Assembly (NCBI GenBank): GCA_963662675.2
Contig: CAXXHP010000005.1
Location: forward strand, 62,001 to 126,000
Reading direction: 5' to 3'
DNA: 64,000 nt
DNA from: G963662675 sp963662675
Lineage (GTDB): Bacteria; Bacteroidota; Bacteroidia; Bacteroidales; Prolixibacteraceae
A program made the position numbers and the translations under genes. Positions 53,393 through 61,887 of the stretch are shown one piece after another; position 1 is the stretch's first letter; the number at the start of each line of letters is the position of its first letter. Under the pieces are notes generated by a model, which was not told the DNA's origin, ran no database searches, and saw only the letters and a list, made by a program, of their open reading frames with translations.

Positions 53393-53968
53393 CTATTCAG
53401 CCTTTGGTGCTTCACCTTCAGTGCTAGTTTCTTCAACAGAAACATCAGCAGCCTTAGGTTCTTCCGTCTTAGCTTCTGGAGCTTCATCAACTTTTGCATC
53501 TTCAGCAACAACTTTGTCGCTTACAGAAGCTTCAGTAGTTGTTTTTTTAGATCCACCACGGCGAGAACGTCGTGACTTAGTTTTTTGCTCTTTTGCTTCC
53601 AACATATTTTCATTGAAATCCACAAGCTCAATAATACACATGTCTGCATTATCTCCTAAACGTGCTCCAGTCTTAAGAATACGGGTGTATCCTCCGGGAC
53701 GGTCAGCAATTTTCTCTGCAACATCTCTGAATAATTCAGAAACAGCAGTTTTACTTTTCAGGTAACTAAAAACAGTACGACGTGAATGTGTTGTATCACT
53801 TTTTGCTTTTGTAATAAGCGGCTCAACATACATCTTAAGTGCTTTCGCTTTTGCCGTTGTAGTTGCAATTCTTTTATGAAGAATCAAAGAATTTGCCATA
53901 TTGGCAAGCATGGCTTTACGATGAGCACTTTTTCTTCCCAGATGGTTGATTTTTTTATTATGTCTCAT
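53393..53968 (-). CDS. rplQ: 50S ribosomal protein L17
   Basis: A 191-residue L17 (family usually 115-130). The first 120 residues are the conserved protein: MRHNKKINHLGRKSAHRKAM, ANSLILHKRIATTTAKAKAL, RPGGYTRILKTGARLGDNAD. From about 128 a basic segment (KTKSRRSRRGGSKK) leads to a low-complexity acidic tail of Ala, Glu, Asp and Thr up to residue 191. Such tails are common in Bacteroidota L17. It is the last gene of the alpha operon, 6 bases after rpoA. Confidence 0.95.
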   Translation of the reverse strand: MRHNKKINHLGRKSAHRKAMLANMANSLILHKRIATTTAKAKALKMYVEPLITKAKSDTTHSRRTVFSYLKSKTAVSELFRDVAEKIADRPGGYTRILKTGARLGDNADMCIIELVDFNENMLEAKEQKTKSRRSRRGGSKKTTTEASVSDKVVAEDAKVDEAPEAKTEEPKAADVSVEETSTEGEAPKAE

Positions 53969-53974
53969 TTGTGC

Positions 53975-54967
53975 TTATTCCTTGTCTAATTTATACTTAC
54001 TAATATCCATACCGAAAGTCAAGTTCATAGCATTGAGTAGATCATCCAATTCTGTCAATGATTTCTTACCGAAGTTTCTAAACTTAAGTAAATCGTTACG
54101 ATTGTAAGTAACCAACTCACCTAATGTCTCAACATCAGCAGCTTTCAGACAATTCAATGCACGAACAGACAAGTCCATATCAACTAATTTAGTTTTCAGA
54201 AGCTGGCGCATATGCAATACCTCTTCATCAAACTCTTCATTTGCAAATTTCTCATCAGAATCAAGTGTTATTTTTTCATCTGAGAAAAGCATGAAGTGGT
54301 AGATTAGGATTTTCGCAGCTTCCTTCAGTGCATCTTTTGGATGAACTGAACCATCGGTGCTAATTTCTAAAACCAACTTTTCATAGTCAGTCTTTTGTTC
54401 GACACGATAGTTCTCGACAGCATACTTCACATTTCTAATCGGTGTGAAGATTGAATCAATCGGAATTAATCCAAACTCAGCATCTACGGGCTTATTTTCA
54501 GCGCTGGGAACATAGCCTCGTCCTTTGTTAATGGTAATTTCCACTTGCAATTTAACATCAGCTTCCATGCGGCAAATAACCAATTCAGGGTTTAGAACCC
54601 GGAATCCGGTCATATACTTATTGATGTCTCCAGCAGTAAAATTCTCCTGTCCGGTAATCGTGAAAGAAACTTTCTCACTGTCAAAATCTTCGACTTCACG
54701 TTTAAAACGGATTTGTTTAAGGTTCAGGATGATTTCAGTGACATCTTCCATTACGCCTTTAACAGTTGCAAACTCATGGTCTACACCTTCAATTTTAACC
54801 GTTGTGATTGCATAGCCCTCCAAAGATGATAACAGAATTCTGCGTAAAGCATTACCGATTGTAATACCATATCCAGGTTCTAATGGACGAAATTCGAATT
54901 TTCCGAATTTGTCATCAGATTCTACCATTATTACTTTGTCAGGTTTTTGGAACGCTAATATTGCCAT
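53975..54967 (-). CDS. rpoA: DNA-directed RNA polymerase subunit alpha
   Basis: A 330-residue alpha subunit, the scaffold of RNA polymerase. The N-terminal dimer domain shows FRPLEPGYGITIGNALRRIL and LSSLEGYAITTVKIEGVDHE, then GVMEDVTEIILNLK. The C-terminal domain contains LNCLKAADVETLGELVTYN and LLKFRNFGKKSLTELDDLL. Length and both domains are normal. It lies between rpsD (19 bases upstream) and rplQ. Confidence 0.98.
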   Translation of the reverse strand: MAILAFQKPDKVIMVESDDKFGKFEFRPLEPGYGITIGNALRRILLSSLEGYAITTVKIEGVDHEFATVKGVMEDVTEIILNLKQIRFKREVEDFDSEKVSFTITGQENFTAGDINKYMTGFRVLNPELVICRMEADVKLQVEITINKGRGYVPSAENKPVDAEFGLIPIDSIFTPIRNVKYAVENYRVEQKTDYEKLVLEISTDGSVHPKDALKEAAKILIYHFMLFSDEKITLDSDEKFANEEFDEEVLHMRQLLKTKLVDMDLSVRALNCLKAADVETLGELVTYNRNDLLKFRNFGKKSLTELDDLLNAMNLTFGMDISKYKLDKE

Positions 54968-54986
54968 AATAATACTGAGTAATTTA

Positions 54987-55595
54987 TTATTTAGAATACA
55001 ACTCTACGATCAGTTGTTCTTTAATGTTTTCAGGAATTTCTTCCCTTTCAGGGCGATTAAGAAATTTCCCTGCCATTTGAGTGTTCTCCCATTCCAACCA
55101 AGCGTAGCTACTGGAGCGATGTGTTGTCAACGAATCAGAAATAATTTCCAAAGACTTTGACTTTTCACGTACACTTACCACGTCACTAGGCTGAAGCTGA
55201 TATGAAGGGATATTCACAATCTCACCATTAACGAGAATATGCTTGTGAGATACTAACTGACGAGCTCCTGCTCTACTACGAGACATGCCTAGACGATATA
55301 CAACATTGTCTAATCTTGACTCTAATAGTTGAAGTAATACTTCACCAGTAATACCTTTTGATGCAGATGCTTTTTTAAACAAGTTTGAAAATTGTCTTTC
55401 AAGCACACCATAAGTATATTTCGCTTTTTGTTTCTCCTTCAATTGAAGGCCATATTCAGATTTCTTACGTCTGCGACCTGTCATCCCATGAACACCAGGA
55501 GGGTAATTTTTCTTTTCCAATACTTTATCCGGTCCGAAAATTGGTTCACCAAATTTTCGGGCGATTTTTGATTTTGGTCCTGTATATCTAGCCAT
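54987..55595 (-). CDS. rpsD: 30S ribosomal protein S4
   Basis: A 202-residue primary 16S rRNA binder. I start at 55595 (MARYTGPKSKIARKFGEPIF) rather than 17 codons upstream, where the extra residues are unlike S4. The N-terminus lacks the four zinc cysteines found in some S4 proteins. The S4 RNA-binding domain is clear (RLDNVVYRLGMSRSRAGARQ, LVSHKHILVNGEIVNIPSYQ). In E. coli S4 represses the alpha operon; no such leader site was identified here. Confidence 0.96.
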   Translation of the reverse strand: MARYTGPKSKIARKFGEPIFGPDKVLEKKNYPPGVHGMTGRRRKKSEYGLQLKEKQKAKYTYGVLERQFSNLFKKASASKGITGEVLLQLLESRLDNVVYRLGMSRSRAGARQLVSHKHILVNGEIVNIPSYQLQPSDVVSVREKSKSLEIISDSLTTHRSSSYAWLEWENTQMAGKFLNRPEREEIPENIKEQLIVELYSK

Positions 55596-55615
55596 TATTC
55601 TACCAATTTGAAAGA

Positions 55616-56005
55616 TTAAACACGTCTTCTTTTTGCTGGGCGGCAACCATTATGTGGCAATGGAGTCACATCAACGATTTCATTTACCTGTATACCCACG
55701 CTGTTAATAGCTCGAATAGCGGATTCTCGTCCGTTTCCCGGACCTTTAACAAAGACTTTTACTTTTCTAAGTCCAAGGTCATATGCAGTTTTTGCACATT
55801 CTTCAGAAGCAACTTGAGCTGCATAAGGCGTATTTTTTTTCGATCCTCTAAATCCTTTTTTACCCGCTGACGACCATGAAATAACTTCTCCGTTATTATT
55901 AGTCAATGAGATGATAATATTATTGAATGAGGAATGAATATGCGCCTGACCAGTAGCTTCAACGTTAACAACTCTTTTTCTAGAAGTTCCAGATTTTTTT
56001 GCCAT
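55616..56005 (-). CDS. rpsK: 30S ribosomal protein S11
   Basis: A 129-residue S11 of the 30S platform, next to the mRNA exit. Conserved blocks: AHIHSSFNNIIISLTNNNGE, SWSSAGKKGFRGSKKNTPYA, VKVFVKGPGNGRESAIRAIN and the C-terminal TPLPHNGCRPAKRRRV. Complete length. It follows rpsM by 14 bases and precedes rpsD. Confidence 0.97.
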   Translation of the reverse strand: MAKKSGTSRKRVVNVEATGQAHIHSSFNNIIISLTNNNGEVISWSSAGKKGFRGSKKNTPYAAQVASEECAKTAYDLGLRKVKVFVKGPGNGRESAIRAINSVGIQVNEIVDVTPLPHNGCRPAKRRRV

Positions 56006-56019
56006 AACTTAACTATCAA

Positions 56020-56397
56020 TTATTTAGTGGCTTTTTTCTTATTAGCTACAGTTTTCTTCTTTCCCTTACGAGTACGGGCATTGTTTTTAGTACTTTGCCC
56101 ACGTACAGGAAGGCCAATACGATGACGGATTCCTCGGTAACAACCGATGTCCATTAATCGTTTAATGTTCAACTGGTTTTCAGAGCGAAGTTCACCTTCA
56201 ACTTTAAAACTATCGCTGATTACTTTACGAATAGCAGAAAATTGGTTATCGTCCCAATCTTGCACTTTTGTATTTACATCAACGCCAGCTTGTTCGAGAA
56301 TGAATTTAGCACGATTACGACCAATGCCATAAACATAAGTCAGTGCTATTTCACCTCTTTTATTATTAGGAATATCAACTCCAACAATACGAGCCAT
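56020..56397 (-). CDS. rpsM: 30S ribosomal protein S13
   Basis: A 125-residue S13 at the head of the small subunit, contacting tRNA in the P site and the large subunit. Blocks: RIVGVDIPNNKRGEIALTYV, YGIGRNRAKFILEQAGVD, IKRLMDIGCYRGIRHRIGLP and VRGQSTKNNARTRKGKKKTV with a Lys-rich end. Complete. It is preceded by rpmJ, 27 bases away. Confidence 0.97.
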   Translation of the reverse strand: MARIVGVDIPNNKRGEIALTYVYGIGRNRAKFILEQAGVDVNTKVQDWDDNQFSAIRKVISDSFKVEGELRSENQLNIKRLMDIGCYRGIRHRIGLPVRGQSTKNNARTRKGKKKTVANKKKATK

Positions 56398-56424
56398 AAA
56401 AAAAATTTTTACAAAGTTAATTAA

Positions 56425-56541
56425 TTATCCTTGACGCTGTTTGAACTTTGGATTCTTTTTATTGATCACGTACAAACGGCCTTTTCTGCGTACAATTTTG
56501 CAGTCGGCACTGCGCTTTTTAATGGATACTCTTACTTTCAT
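56425..56541 (-). CDS. rpmJ: 50S ribosomal protein L36
   Basis: A 38-residue L36 (MKVRVSIKKRSADCKIVRRK ... KFKQRQG). The usual zinc ligands are largely gone: position 11 is serine, only C14 remains, and no later cysteine is present. It is the zinc-free 'C-minus' form, as expected in Bacteroidota. It lies between infA (11 bases upstream) and rpsM. Confidence 0.95.
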   Translation of the reverse strand: MKVRVSIKKRSADCKIVRRKGRLYVINKKNPKFKQRQG

Positions 56542-56552
56542 TATTTTGTACT

Positions 56553-56774
56553 TTAGTTTTTATATCTAAAAGTAATCCTTCCTTTTGTCAAATCGTAAGG
56601 AGACATTTCTACTTTGACTTTATCTCCAGGAAGAATTTTGATATAATGCATGCGCATTTTACCAGAGATATGTGCAGTAATCACATGCCCGTTCTCCAGT
56701 TCAACTCTGAACATGGCATTAGATAACGCTTCAATGATTGTTCCGTCTTGTTCTATAGAAGGCTGTTTTGCCAT
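56553..56774 (-). CDS. infA: translation initiation factor IF-1
   Basis: A 73-residue OB-fold initiation factor: KQPSIEQDGTIIEALSNAMF, RVELENGHVITAHISGKMRM, HYIKILPGDKVKVEMSPYDL and TKGRITFRYKN. Length is normal. It directly follows secY with 69 bases between. In many Bacteroidota a map gene lies here; there is none. Confidence 0.97.
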   Translation of the reverse strand: MAKQPSIEQDGTIIEALSNAMFRVELENGHVITAHISGKMRMHYIKILPGDKVKVEMSPYDLTKGRITFRYKN

Positions 56775-56843
56775 TTTTCTATCTTTTTTATTTTTGCTTG
56801 AAAAAATATTTCAAACAGATTATTAAAAGAGATTAAAAACTTC

Positions 56844-58169
56844 TTAATACATTGAACCACCTGCGCGTCCCTTAACACGGCCTGATTTCATCAAACCATC
56901 GTAATGACGCATCAATAAGTGACTTTCAATTTGCTGTAATGTATCTAATACAACTCCTACCAAAATCAATAACGATGTTCCCCCATAAAAATAGGCGAAT
57001 TGCGTATTAATTCCAGCCATCATTGCAAAAGCCGGCATGATGGTTACAATACCTAAGAAAATTGATCCCGGTAATGTAATCCGAGACATAACAGTATCAA
57101 GAAATTCGACAGTCTTTTTACCAGGTTTCACTCCTGGAATAAAACCACCATTCTTCTTCATATCCTCTGCCATTTGAACCGGATTTACTGTAATTGCAGT
57201 ATAAAAGTAGGTAAACAAAACTACCAATACAAATTGTGAAAAATTGTACCAAAATCCAGTAATATTGGACATTGCAGTAGCAAACCCACCTAGACTTTCT
57301 ATATCAGCAAAGCTAGAAAGTGCACTTGGAACAAACATAATAGCCTGTGCGAAAATAATAGGCATTACGCCGGCAGCATTGACTTTTAATGGTATGTACT
57401 GACGTACACCCCCATATTGTTTGTTCCCAACAATTCGTTTTGCATACTGAACAGGGATTTTGCGTGTACCTTGTACTAGCAAAATGCTGCCCACAAATAC
57501 GAAGAAGAGGATTACAAACTCAATAAGAAACATTACCATTCCACCACCTTGTTGTTCTAAACGAGAAATAAACTCCTGTAAAACAGACTCGGGTAGTCTG
57601 GCAATAATACCAATCATAATAATCAATGAAATTCCGTTACCTATTCCTTTATCGGTAATGCGCTCACCCAACCACATAATAAACATTGAGCCTGCAGTCA
57701 GAATAATTGTTGATGTTAATTTAAACATCCAGCCGCTAACTGCTATAGCCTCCGTTGATAGTTGAGTAAGATACGCAGGTGCCTGAAAAAGCAGAATCAA
57801 TACCGTTAAATAACGAGTAATTTGATTGATTTTTCTTCTTCCTGATTCTCCTTCCTTTTGTAATCGTTGAAAATACGGGACGGCTATCCCCATCAACTGG
57901 ATTACGATTGAAGCAGAAATGTAAGGCATTATCCCTAAAGCAAAAATGGATGCATTTGAAAATGCTCCTCCCGAAAACATGTCAAGCAACCCCAGCAACC
58001 CATCTGAGGTTTTAGCTTCCAACTGACTCAATTGTGCTGGGTCAATTCCCGGTAGAACAACATACGATCCTAATCTATAAATCAAAAGAAGAAATAAGGT
58101 TAATCCCAAACGAGACCTTAAGTCCTCAATTTTATAAATATTCTTTAGGGTTTCGATAAATTTTTTCAT
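56844..58169 (-). CDS. secY: preprotein translocase subunit SecY
   Basis: A 441-residue inner-membrane channel of the Sec translocon with ten membrane segments. Blocks: LFLLLIYRLGSYVVLPGID, LDMFSGGAFSNASIFALGIM, PYISASIVIQLMGI, GIGNGISLIIMIGI and KVNAAGVMPIIFAQAIM, then NPVQMAEDMKKNGGFIPGVK. Complete. It exports signal-peptide proteins such as PorU, PorV, NamZ and GldJ in this window. It follows rplO by 4 bases. Confidence 0.98.
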   Translation of the reverse strand: MKKFIETLKNIYKIEDLRSRLGLTLFLLLIYRLGSYVVLPGIDPAQLSQLEAKTSDGLLGLLDMFSGGAFSNASIFALGIMPYISASIVIQLMGIAVPYFQRLQKEGESGRRKINQITRYLTVLILLFQAPAYLTQLSTEAIAVSGWMFKLTSTIILTAGSMFIMWLGERITDKGIGNGISLIIMIGIIARLPESVLQEFISRLEQQGGGMVMFLIEFVILFFVFVGSILLVQGTRKIPVQYAKRIVGNKQYGGVRQYIPLKVNAAGVMPIIFAQAIMFVPSALSSFADIESLGGFATAMSNITGFWYNFSQFVLVVLFTYFYTAITVNPVQMAEDMKKNGGFIPGVKPGKKTVEFLDTVMSRITLPGSIFLGIVTIMPAFAMMAGINTQFAYFYGGTSLLILVGVVLDTLQQIESHLLMRHYDGLMKSGRVKGRAGGSMY

Positions 58170-58173
58170 TAGG

Positions 58174-58620
58174 TTAGAGTGTTTCTGTGGTTCCTTCTAT
58201 TTTTTCGATGGCTTCTTTTGCACTTTTAGAAAAGGCATGGGCTTTCACTTCTAACTTCAACTTCAATTCGCCATTTCCTAAAATTTTTATCCGGTCATTT
58301 TTAGAAGCCAGACCGGCATCAACCAAAGCTTGTACATCAATAACTGAAAGTTTTTTGTTTTCAGCCAAGGTTTGGATTGTACTTAAGTTGATGGCTTTAT
58401 ATTCTACCCTGTTTATATTCTTGAATCCGAATTTTGGCACAACACGTTGCAAAGGCATTTGACCACCTTCGAAACCACGTGTACGGCTATATCCCGATCT
58501 TGATTGGGCACCATTATGACCTCTGGTGGATGTACCACCACGTCCGGAACCCTGACCACGACCGATGCGCTTTACCTTTTTAACGGATCCTACTGCAGGT
58601 TTAAGATTACTTAAATCCAT
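58174..58620 (-). CDS. rplO: 50S ribosomal protein L15
   Basis: A 148-residue L15. Blocks: MDLSNLKPAVGSVKKVKRIG, RGQGSGRGGTSTRGHNGAQS, RSGYSRTRGFEGGQMPLQRV and PKFGFKNINRVEYKAINLST. The Gly/Arg-rich N-terminus threads into 23S rRNA. Complete. It follows rpmD by 20 bases. Confidence 0.97.
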   Translation of the reverse strand: MDLSNLKPAVGSVKKVKRIGRGQGSGRGGTSTRGHNGAQSRSGYSRTRGFEGGQMPLQRVVPKFGFKNINRVEYKAINLSTIQTLAENKKLSVIDVQALVDAGLASKNDRIKILGNGELKLKLEVKAHAFSKSAKEAIEKIEGTTETL

Positions 58621-58640
58621 AATTTCGATCTTAAAGTATT

Positions 58641-58820
58641 TTAAATTTCTTCTACTTTTAACAAATGTTTCACTTTGTTGACCATACCCATAATTGCAGG
58701 AGTAGCTTCGTGTTCAACAGTGTGGTTCATCTTTTTAATTCCAAGAGCTTCAATAGTTGCTTTTTGGCTCTTTTCTGAACCTATCTTGCTTTTTACAAGT
58801 GTAATTCTAATTTTAGCCAT
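58641..58820 (-). CDS. rpmD: 50S ribosomal protein L30
   Basis: A 59-residue L30: MAKIRITLVKSKIGSEKSQK, ATIEALGIKKMNHTVEHEAT, PAIMGMVNKVKHLLKVEEI. Length and order between rpsE and rplO are as expected. ATG at 58820; the rpsE stop lies 4 bases upstream. Confidence 0.96.
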   Translation of the reverse strand: MAKIRITLVKSKIGSEKSQKATIEALGIKKMNHTVEHEATPAIMGMVNKVKHLLKVEEI

Positions 58821-58824
58821 GTTT

Positions 58825-59346
58825 TTATCCTTTAAAAACTTTTTCCATTGAAACTCCTCTGTGTTGAGCTACAGTATAAGCATCCCTCATTTCAAGTAAT
58901 GCATTCATGGTAGCTTTCACTAAATTGTGTGGGTTTGAAGATCCTTTTGATTTTGCAAGGATATCGTGTACTCCAACACTTTCAAGTACAGCGCGCATCG
59001 CACCACCAGCTTTCACACCTGTACCGTGTGATGCAGGTTTCAGGAATACGCTAGCGCCACCAAATTTCGCATATTGCTCATGAGGGATAGTTCCTTTATT
59101 AATTGGAATTTTCACCAAACTCTTTTTAGCAGCATCAACGCCTTTTGCAATGGCAGATGTTACTTCGCTTGCTTTACCAAGCCCCCAGCCAACAACGCCA
59201 TCTTCATTTCCAACAATAACAATTGCAGAAAAACTAAATGTTCTACCACCTTTGGTTACTTTGGTAACACGGTTAATTGCAACTAACCTGTCCTTAAGTT
59301 CAATGTCCGTAGTTTTGACTTTCTTAATATTTCCTGTCATAATCAT
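58825..59346 (-). CDS. rpsE: 30S ribosomal protein S5
   Basis: A 173-residue S5, involved in decoding accuracy. Blocks: DRLVAINRVTKVTKGGRTFS, GVVGWGLGKASEVTSAIAKG, IPINKGTIPHEQYAKFGGAS, KAGGAMRAVLESVGVHDILA. Two starts are possible: ATG at 59346, which overlaps the rplR stop (TAATG), and ATG at 59340; neither has a clear Shine-Dalgarno site. Complete. Confidence 0.96.
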   Translation of the reverse strand: MIMTGNIKKVKTTDIELKDRLVAINRVTKVTKGGRTFSFSAIVIVGNEDGVVGWGLGKASEVTSAIAKGVDAAKKSLVKIPINKGTIPHEQYAKFGGASVFLKPASHGTGVKAGGAMRAVLESVGVHDILAKSKGSSNPHNLVKATMNALLEMRDAYTVAQHRGVSMEKVFKG

Positions 59347-59702
59347 TAAATTTTAAGGCCACCTTCACGGGCAGCATCAGCTAATTGTTTAACTCTACCG
59401 TGATACAAATAACCATTACGGTCGAAAACAACACTCTTGATTCCAGCAGCGAGAGCCTTTTCAGCTAAAGCTTTTCCTACTAAAGTTGCTTTTTCTGTTT
59501 TATTGCCTTCGCTTGCATTGATTTCTTTATCTAATGAAGAGACTGCCAATAGGGTATTTCCGCCCAAGTCATTCACTAACTGGACATAAATTTGTTTGTT
59601 GCTTCTAAAAACACACAAACGAGGTCTTTCAGCAGTTCCAGAAACTATTTTCCGGATCCTCCTTTTGATTCTATATCTTCTTTCTTGTTTCGTTAAAGCC
59701 AT
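59346..59702 (-). CDS. rplR: 50S ribosomal protein L18
   Basis: A 118-residue L18, which binds 5S rRNA. Blocks: MALTKQERRYRIKRRIRKIV, SGTAERPRLCVFRSNKQIYV, QLVNDLGGNTLLAVSSLDKE, FDRNGYLYHGRVKQLADAAR. Complete and in the normal place between rplF and rpsE. Confidence 0.97.
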   Translation of the reverse strand: MALTKQERRYRIKRRIRKIVSGTAERPRLCVFRSNKQIYVQLVNDLGGNTLLAVSSLDKEINASEGNKTEKATLVGKALAEKALAAGIKSVVFDRNGYLYHGRVKQLADAAREGGLKI

Positions 59703-59716
59703 GATTTCAATTTTTA

Positions 59717-60274
59717 CTATTTAGCAGCTGCAGATTTACCAGCTTTGCGACGTAAAACTTCACCAGCAAACTTCACACCTTTTCCTTTGTAAGGCTCTGG
59801 TGTTCTAAATGATCTGATCTTTGCCGCAACTTGCCCTATAAGTTGTTTATCACAACTCTTAAGAGTGATAGTTGGATTACTACGTTTATCTGTCACGGCC
59901 TCAACTTTCACTTCAGCCGGGAGTTCTAAATAAGTATGGTGTGAATAACCCAAAACAAGGTCCAATAATTGTCCTTGGTTTTCTGCACGGTAACCAACAC
60001 CTACTAATTCAAGCTTTATTTCATAACCTTGAGAAACACCAAATACCATATTATTGATCAAAGAACGATAAAGACCATGCATTGCACGATGTCTTTTTTG
60101 TTCTGTTGCTCGTTTTACAAGTACTTGAGTGCCTTCCACGGCTATTTCAATCTCTGGATCTACCTGTTGAGAAAGTTCGCCTACTTTTCCCTTTACTGTA
60201 ACCAAATTATCCTTGGAAACACTAACGGTAACTCCAGCAGGAACTTCGATTGGCAATTTACCTATCCTTGACAT
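59717..60274 (-). CDS. rplF: 50S ribosomal protein L6
   Basis: A 185-residue L6. Blocks: SRIGKLPIEVPAGVTVSVSK, VTVKGKVGELSQQVDPEIEI, RAMHGLYRSLINNMVFGVSQ, LDLVLGYSHHTYLELPAEVK and the C-terminal GPYKGKGVKFAGEVLRR-like EPYKGKGVKFAGE. Complete. It follows rpsH by 15 bases. Confidence 0.97.
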   Translation of the reverse strand: MSRIGKLPIEVPAGVTVSVSKDNLVTVKGKVGELSQQVDPEIEIAVEGTQVLVKRATEQKRHRAMHGLYRSLINNMVFGVSQGYEIKLELVGVGYRAENQGQLLDLVLGYSHHTYLELPAEVKVEAVTDKRSNPTITLKSCDKQLIGQVAAKIRSFRTPEPYKGKGVKFAGEVLRRKAGKSAAAK

Positions 60275-60289
60275 TGTATTTCCTCCTTA

Positions 60290-60697
60290 TTAATAAACGT
60301 AACATAAAACTTCACCACCTACGCCAAGGTCTTTTGCTTCCTTGTCAGTAATAACACCTTTAGAGGTAGATAGTATCGCAACTCCCAAACCGTTTAATAC
60401 ACGAGGAATGCTCTCGCTGTCACAATATTTTCTCAAACCAGGTTTACTGATTCTTTTGATTGACTTAATGGCTGGTATTTTACTCTCTGGATGATATTTC
60501 AAGGCAATTTTAATACTCCCTTGATAATTCACATCATCTTCGAATTTATAATTCAGGATATACCCTTTATCTTTTAAGATTTTGGTCATCTCCTTTTTTA
60601 TGTTTGAAGCAGGAATATCTACGACACGATGTTTTGCCTTTTGGGCATTTCTAATACGTGTAAGATAATCTGCTATTGGGTCTGTAATTTTGCTCAT
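60290..60697 (-). CDS. rpsH: 30S ribosomal protein S8
   Basis: A 135-residue S8 that binds central 16S rRNA. Blocks: DPIADYLTRIRNAQKAKHRV, VDIPASNIKKEMTKILKDKG, IKRISKPGLRKYCDSESIPR, VLNGLGVAILSTSKGVITDK and the C-terminal GGEVLCYVY. Complete. In E. coli S8 represses the spc operon; no target site was identified here. Confidence 0.97.
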   Translation of the reverse strand: MSKITDPIADYLTRIRNAQKAKHRVVDIPASNIKKEMTKILKDKGYILNYKFEDDVNYQGSIKIALKYHPESKIPAIKSIKRISKPGLRKYCDSESIPRVLNGLGVAILSTSKGVITDKEAKDLGVGGEVLCYVY

Positions 60698-60716
60698 TAC
60701 TTTTCGTTTAATTGAT

Positions 60717-60986
60717 TTACCAACTAGCTTTTTTTACCCCCGGAATTAACCCTTCTGATGCCATTTCTCGGAAATTAATCCTACTAATGCCAAATTGGCG
60801 CATGTACCCTTTAGGTCGTCCGGTTAATTTGCAACGGTTGTGCATGCGTACCTTTGATGAATTCTTGGGTAGTTTCTGCAAGCCGACATAGTCACCTTCT
60901 GCTTTGAGCTGAGCCCTTTTTTCAGCGTATTTTTCAACAAGTGCTGCCCTTTTCACTTCTCGGGCTTTCATGGATTCTTTTGCCAT
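60717..60986 (-). CDS. rpsN: 30S ribosomal protein S14 (zinc-free form)
   Basis: An 89-residue S14: MAKESMKAREVKRAALVEKY, LQKLPKNSSKVRMHNRCKLT, GRPKGYMRQFGISRINFREM. Only one cysteine lies in the region where zinc-binding S14 has CxxC pairs, so this is the C-minus form. Complete. It lies 3 bases after rplE. Confidence 0.96.
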   Translation of the reverse strand: MAKESMKAREVKRAALVEKYAEKRAQLKAEGDYVGLQKLPKNSSKVRMHNRCKLTGRPKGYMRQFGISRINFREMASEGLIPGVKKASW

Positions 60987-60989
60987 AGC

Positions 60990-61547
60990 TTAGTTCTTTT
61001 TTACGTTTTTAAAAGGTAACCCTAACTCTTTTAACAAGGCGTATCCTTCTTCGTCTGTGTCAGCAGAAGTTACGAAAGTAATGTTCATACCGTTAATTCG
61101 GCTAACCTTGTCGATATTAATCTCAGGAAAAATAATTTGCTCCGGAATTCCTAATGTATAGTTTCCTTGCCCATCCATTTTACTCTCAATTCCTTTAAAA
61201 TCACGTGTACGTGGTAAAGAAACATTGATTAGACGATCCAAGAATTCAAACATTCTTTCCTTTCTTAGTGTTACGCGAACACCAATAGGCATTTTCTTCC
61301 TTAATTTAAAGTTCGAAATGTCCTTTTTCGATTTGGTTTGGACTGCCTTTTGTCCGACGATCATTGTCATTTCTTCTGTAGCAACTTCAATGATTTTTTT
61401 GTCAGCAATTGCAGCTCCAACTCCTTGATTTAGGACGATTTTCTTCAATTTCGGCACCTGCATAACAGATTTATAATCAAATTCCTTCATTAATGCAGGA
61501 ATGATTTCTTCCGAATATTTTGTCTTAAGTGTTGGTGTATAAGCCAT
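60990..61547 (-). CDS. rplE: 50S ribosomal protein L5
   Basis: A 185-residue 5S rRNA-binding protein. Blocks: YKSVMQVPKLKKIVLNQGVG, GQKAVQTKSKKDISNFKLRK, MPIGVRVTLRKERMFEFLDR, LINVSLPRTRDFKGIESKMD, NYTLGIPEQIIFPEINIDKV. Complete. Its start overlaps the rplX stop by one base. Confidence 0.97.
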   Translation of the reverse strand: MAYTPTLKTKYSEEIIPALMKEFDYKSVMQVPKLKKIVLNQGVGAAIADKKIIEVATEEMTMIVGQKAVQTKSKKDISNFKLRKKMPIGVRVTLRKERMFEFLDRLINVSLPRTRDFKGIESKMDGQGNYTLGIPEQIIFPEINIDKVSRINGMNITFVTSADTDEEGYALLKELGLPFKNVKKN

Positions 61548-61870
61548 TATTGAATCTCCTCTCCAGATTTTTTTGAATAACGTACTAACTTACCGCTGTC
61601 GTTGAGTTTTCTTCCAATGCGAGTTTTTGCTCCTGATTTAGGATCAATAAGCATCAAGTTAGAAATATGGATTGGCGCTTCCTGTTCAACAATACCACCC
61701 TGCGGATTTTGTGCATTCGGTTTTGTATGTTTTTTAATCATATTAACGCCCTCCACAATTGCTCTATCTTTTTCCCGGATTACTTCCAGTACTTTTCCTT
61801 GCCGACCATTATCATTCCCGGCAGTTACGACAACTGTGTCACCTTTTTTGATATGTAATTTCTTCTGCAT
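61547..61870 (-). CDS. rplX: 50S ribosomal protein L24
   Basis: A 107-residue L24, an early assembly protein. I start at 61870 (MQKKLHIKKGDTVVVTAGND), not at an ATG 6 codons upstream that overlaps the rplN stop, because the family begins there and GAGA lies just upstream. Blocks: GRQGKVLEVIREKDRAIVEG, HTKPNAQNPQGGIVEQEAPI and RIGRKLNDSGKLVRYSKKSG. Complete. Confidence 0.95.
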   Translation of the reverse strand: MQKKLHIKKGDTVVVTAGNDNGRQGKVLEVIREKDRAIVEGVNMIKKHTKPNAQNPQGGIVEQEAPIHISNLMLIDPKSGAKTRIGRKLNDSGKLVRYSKKSGEEIQ

Positions 61871-61887
61871 TTCTCTTAATTTATGCA

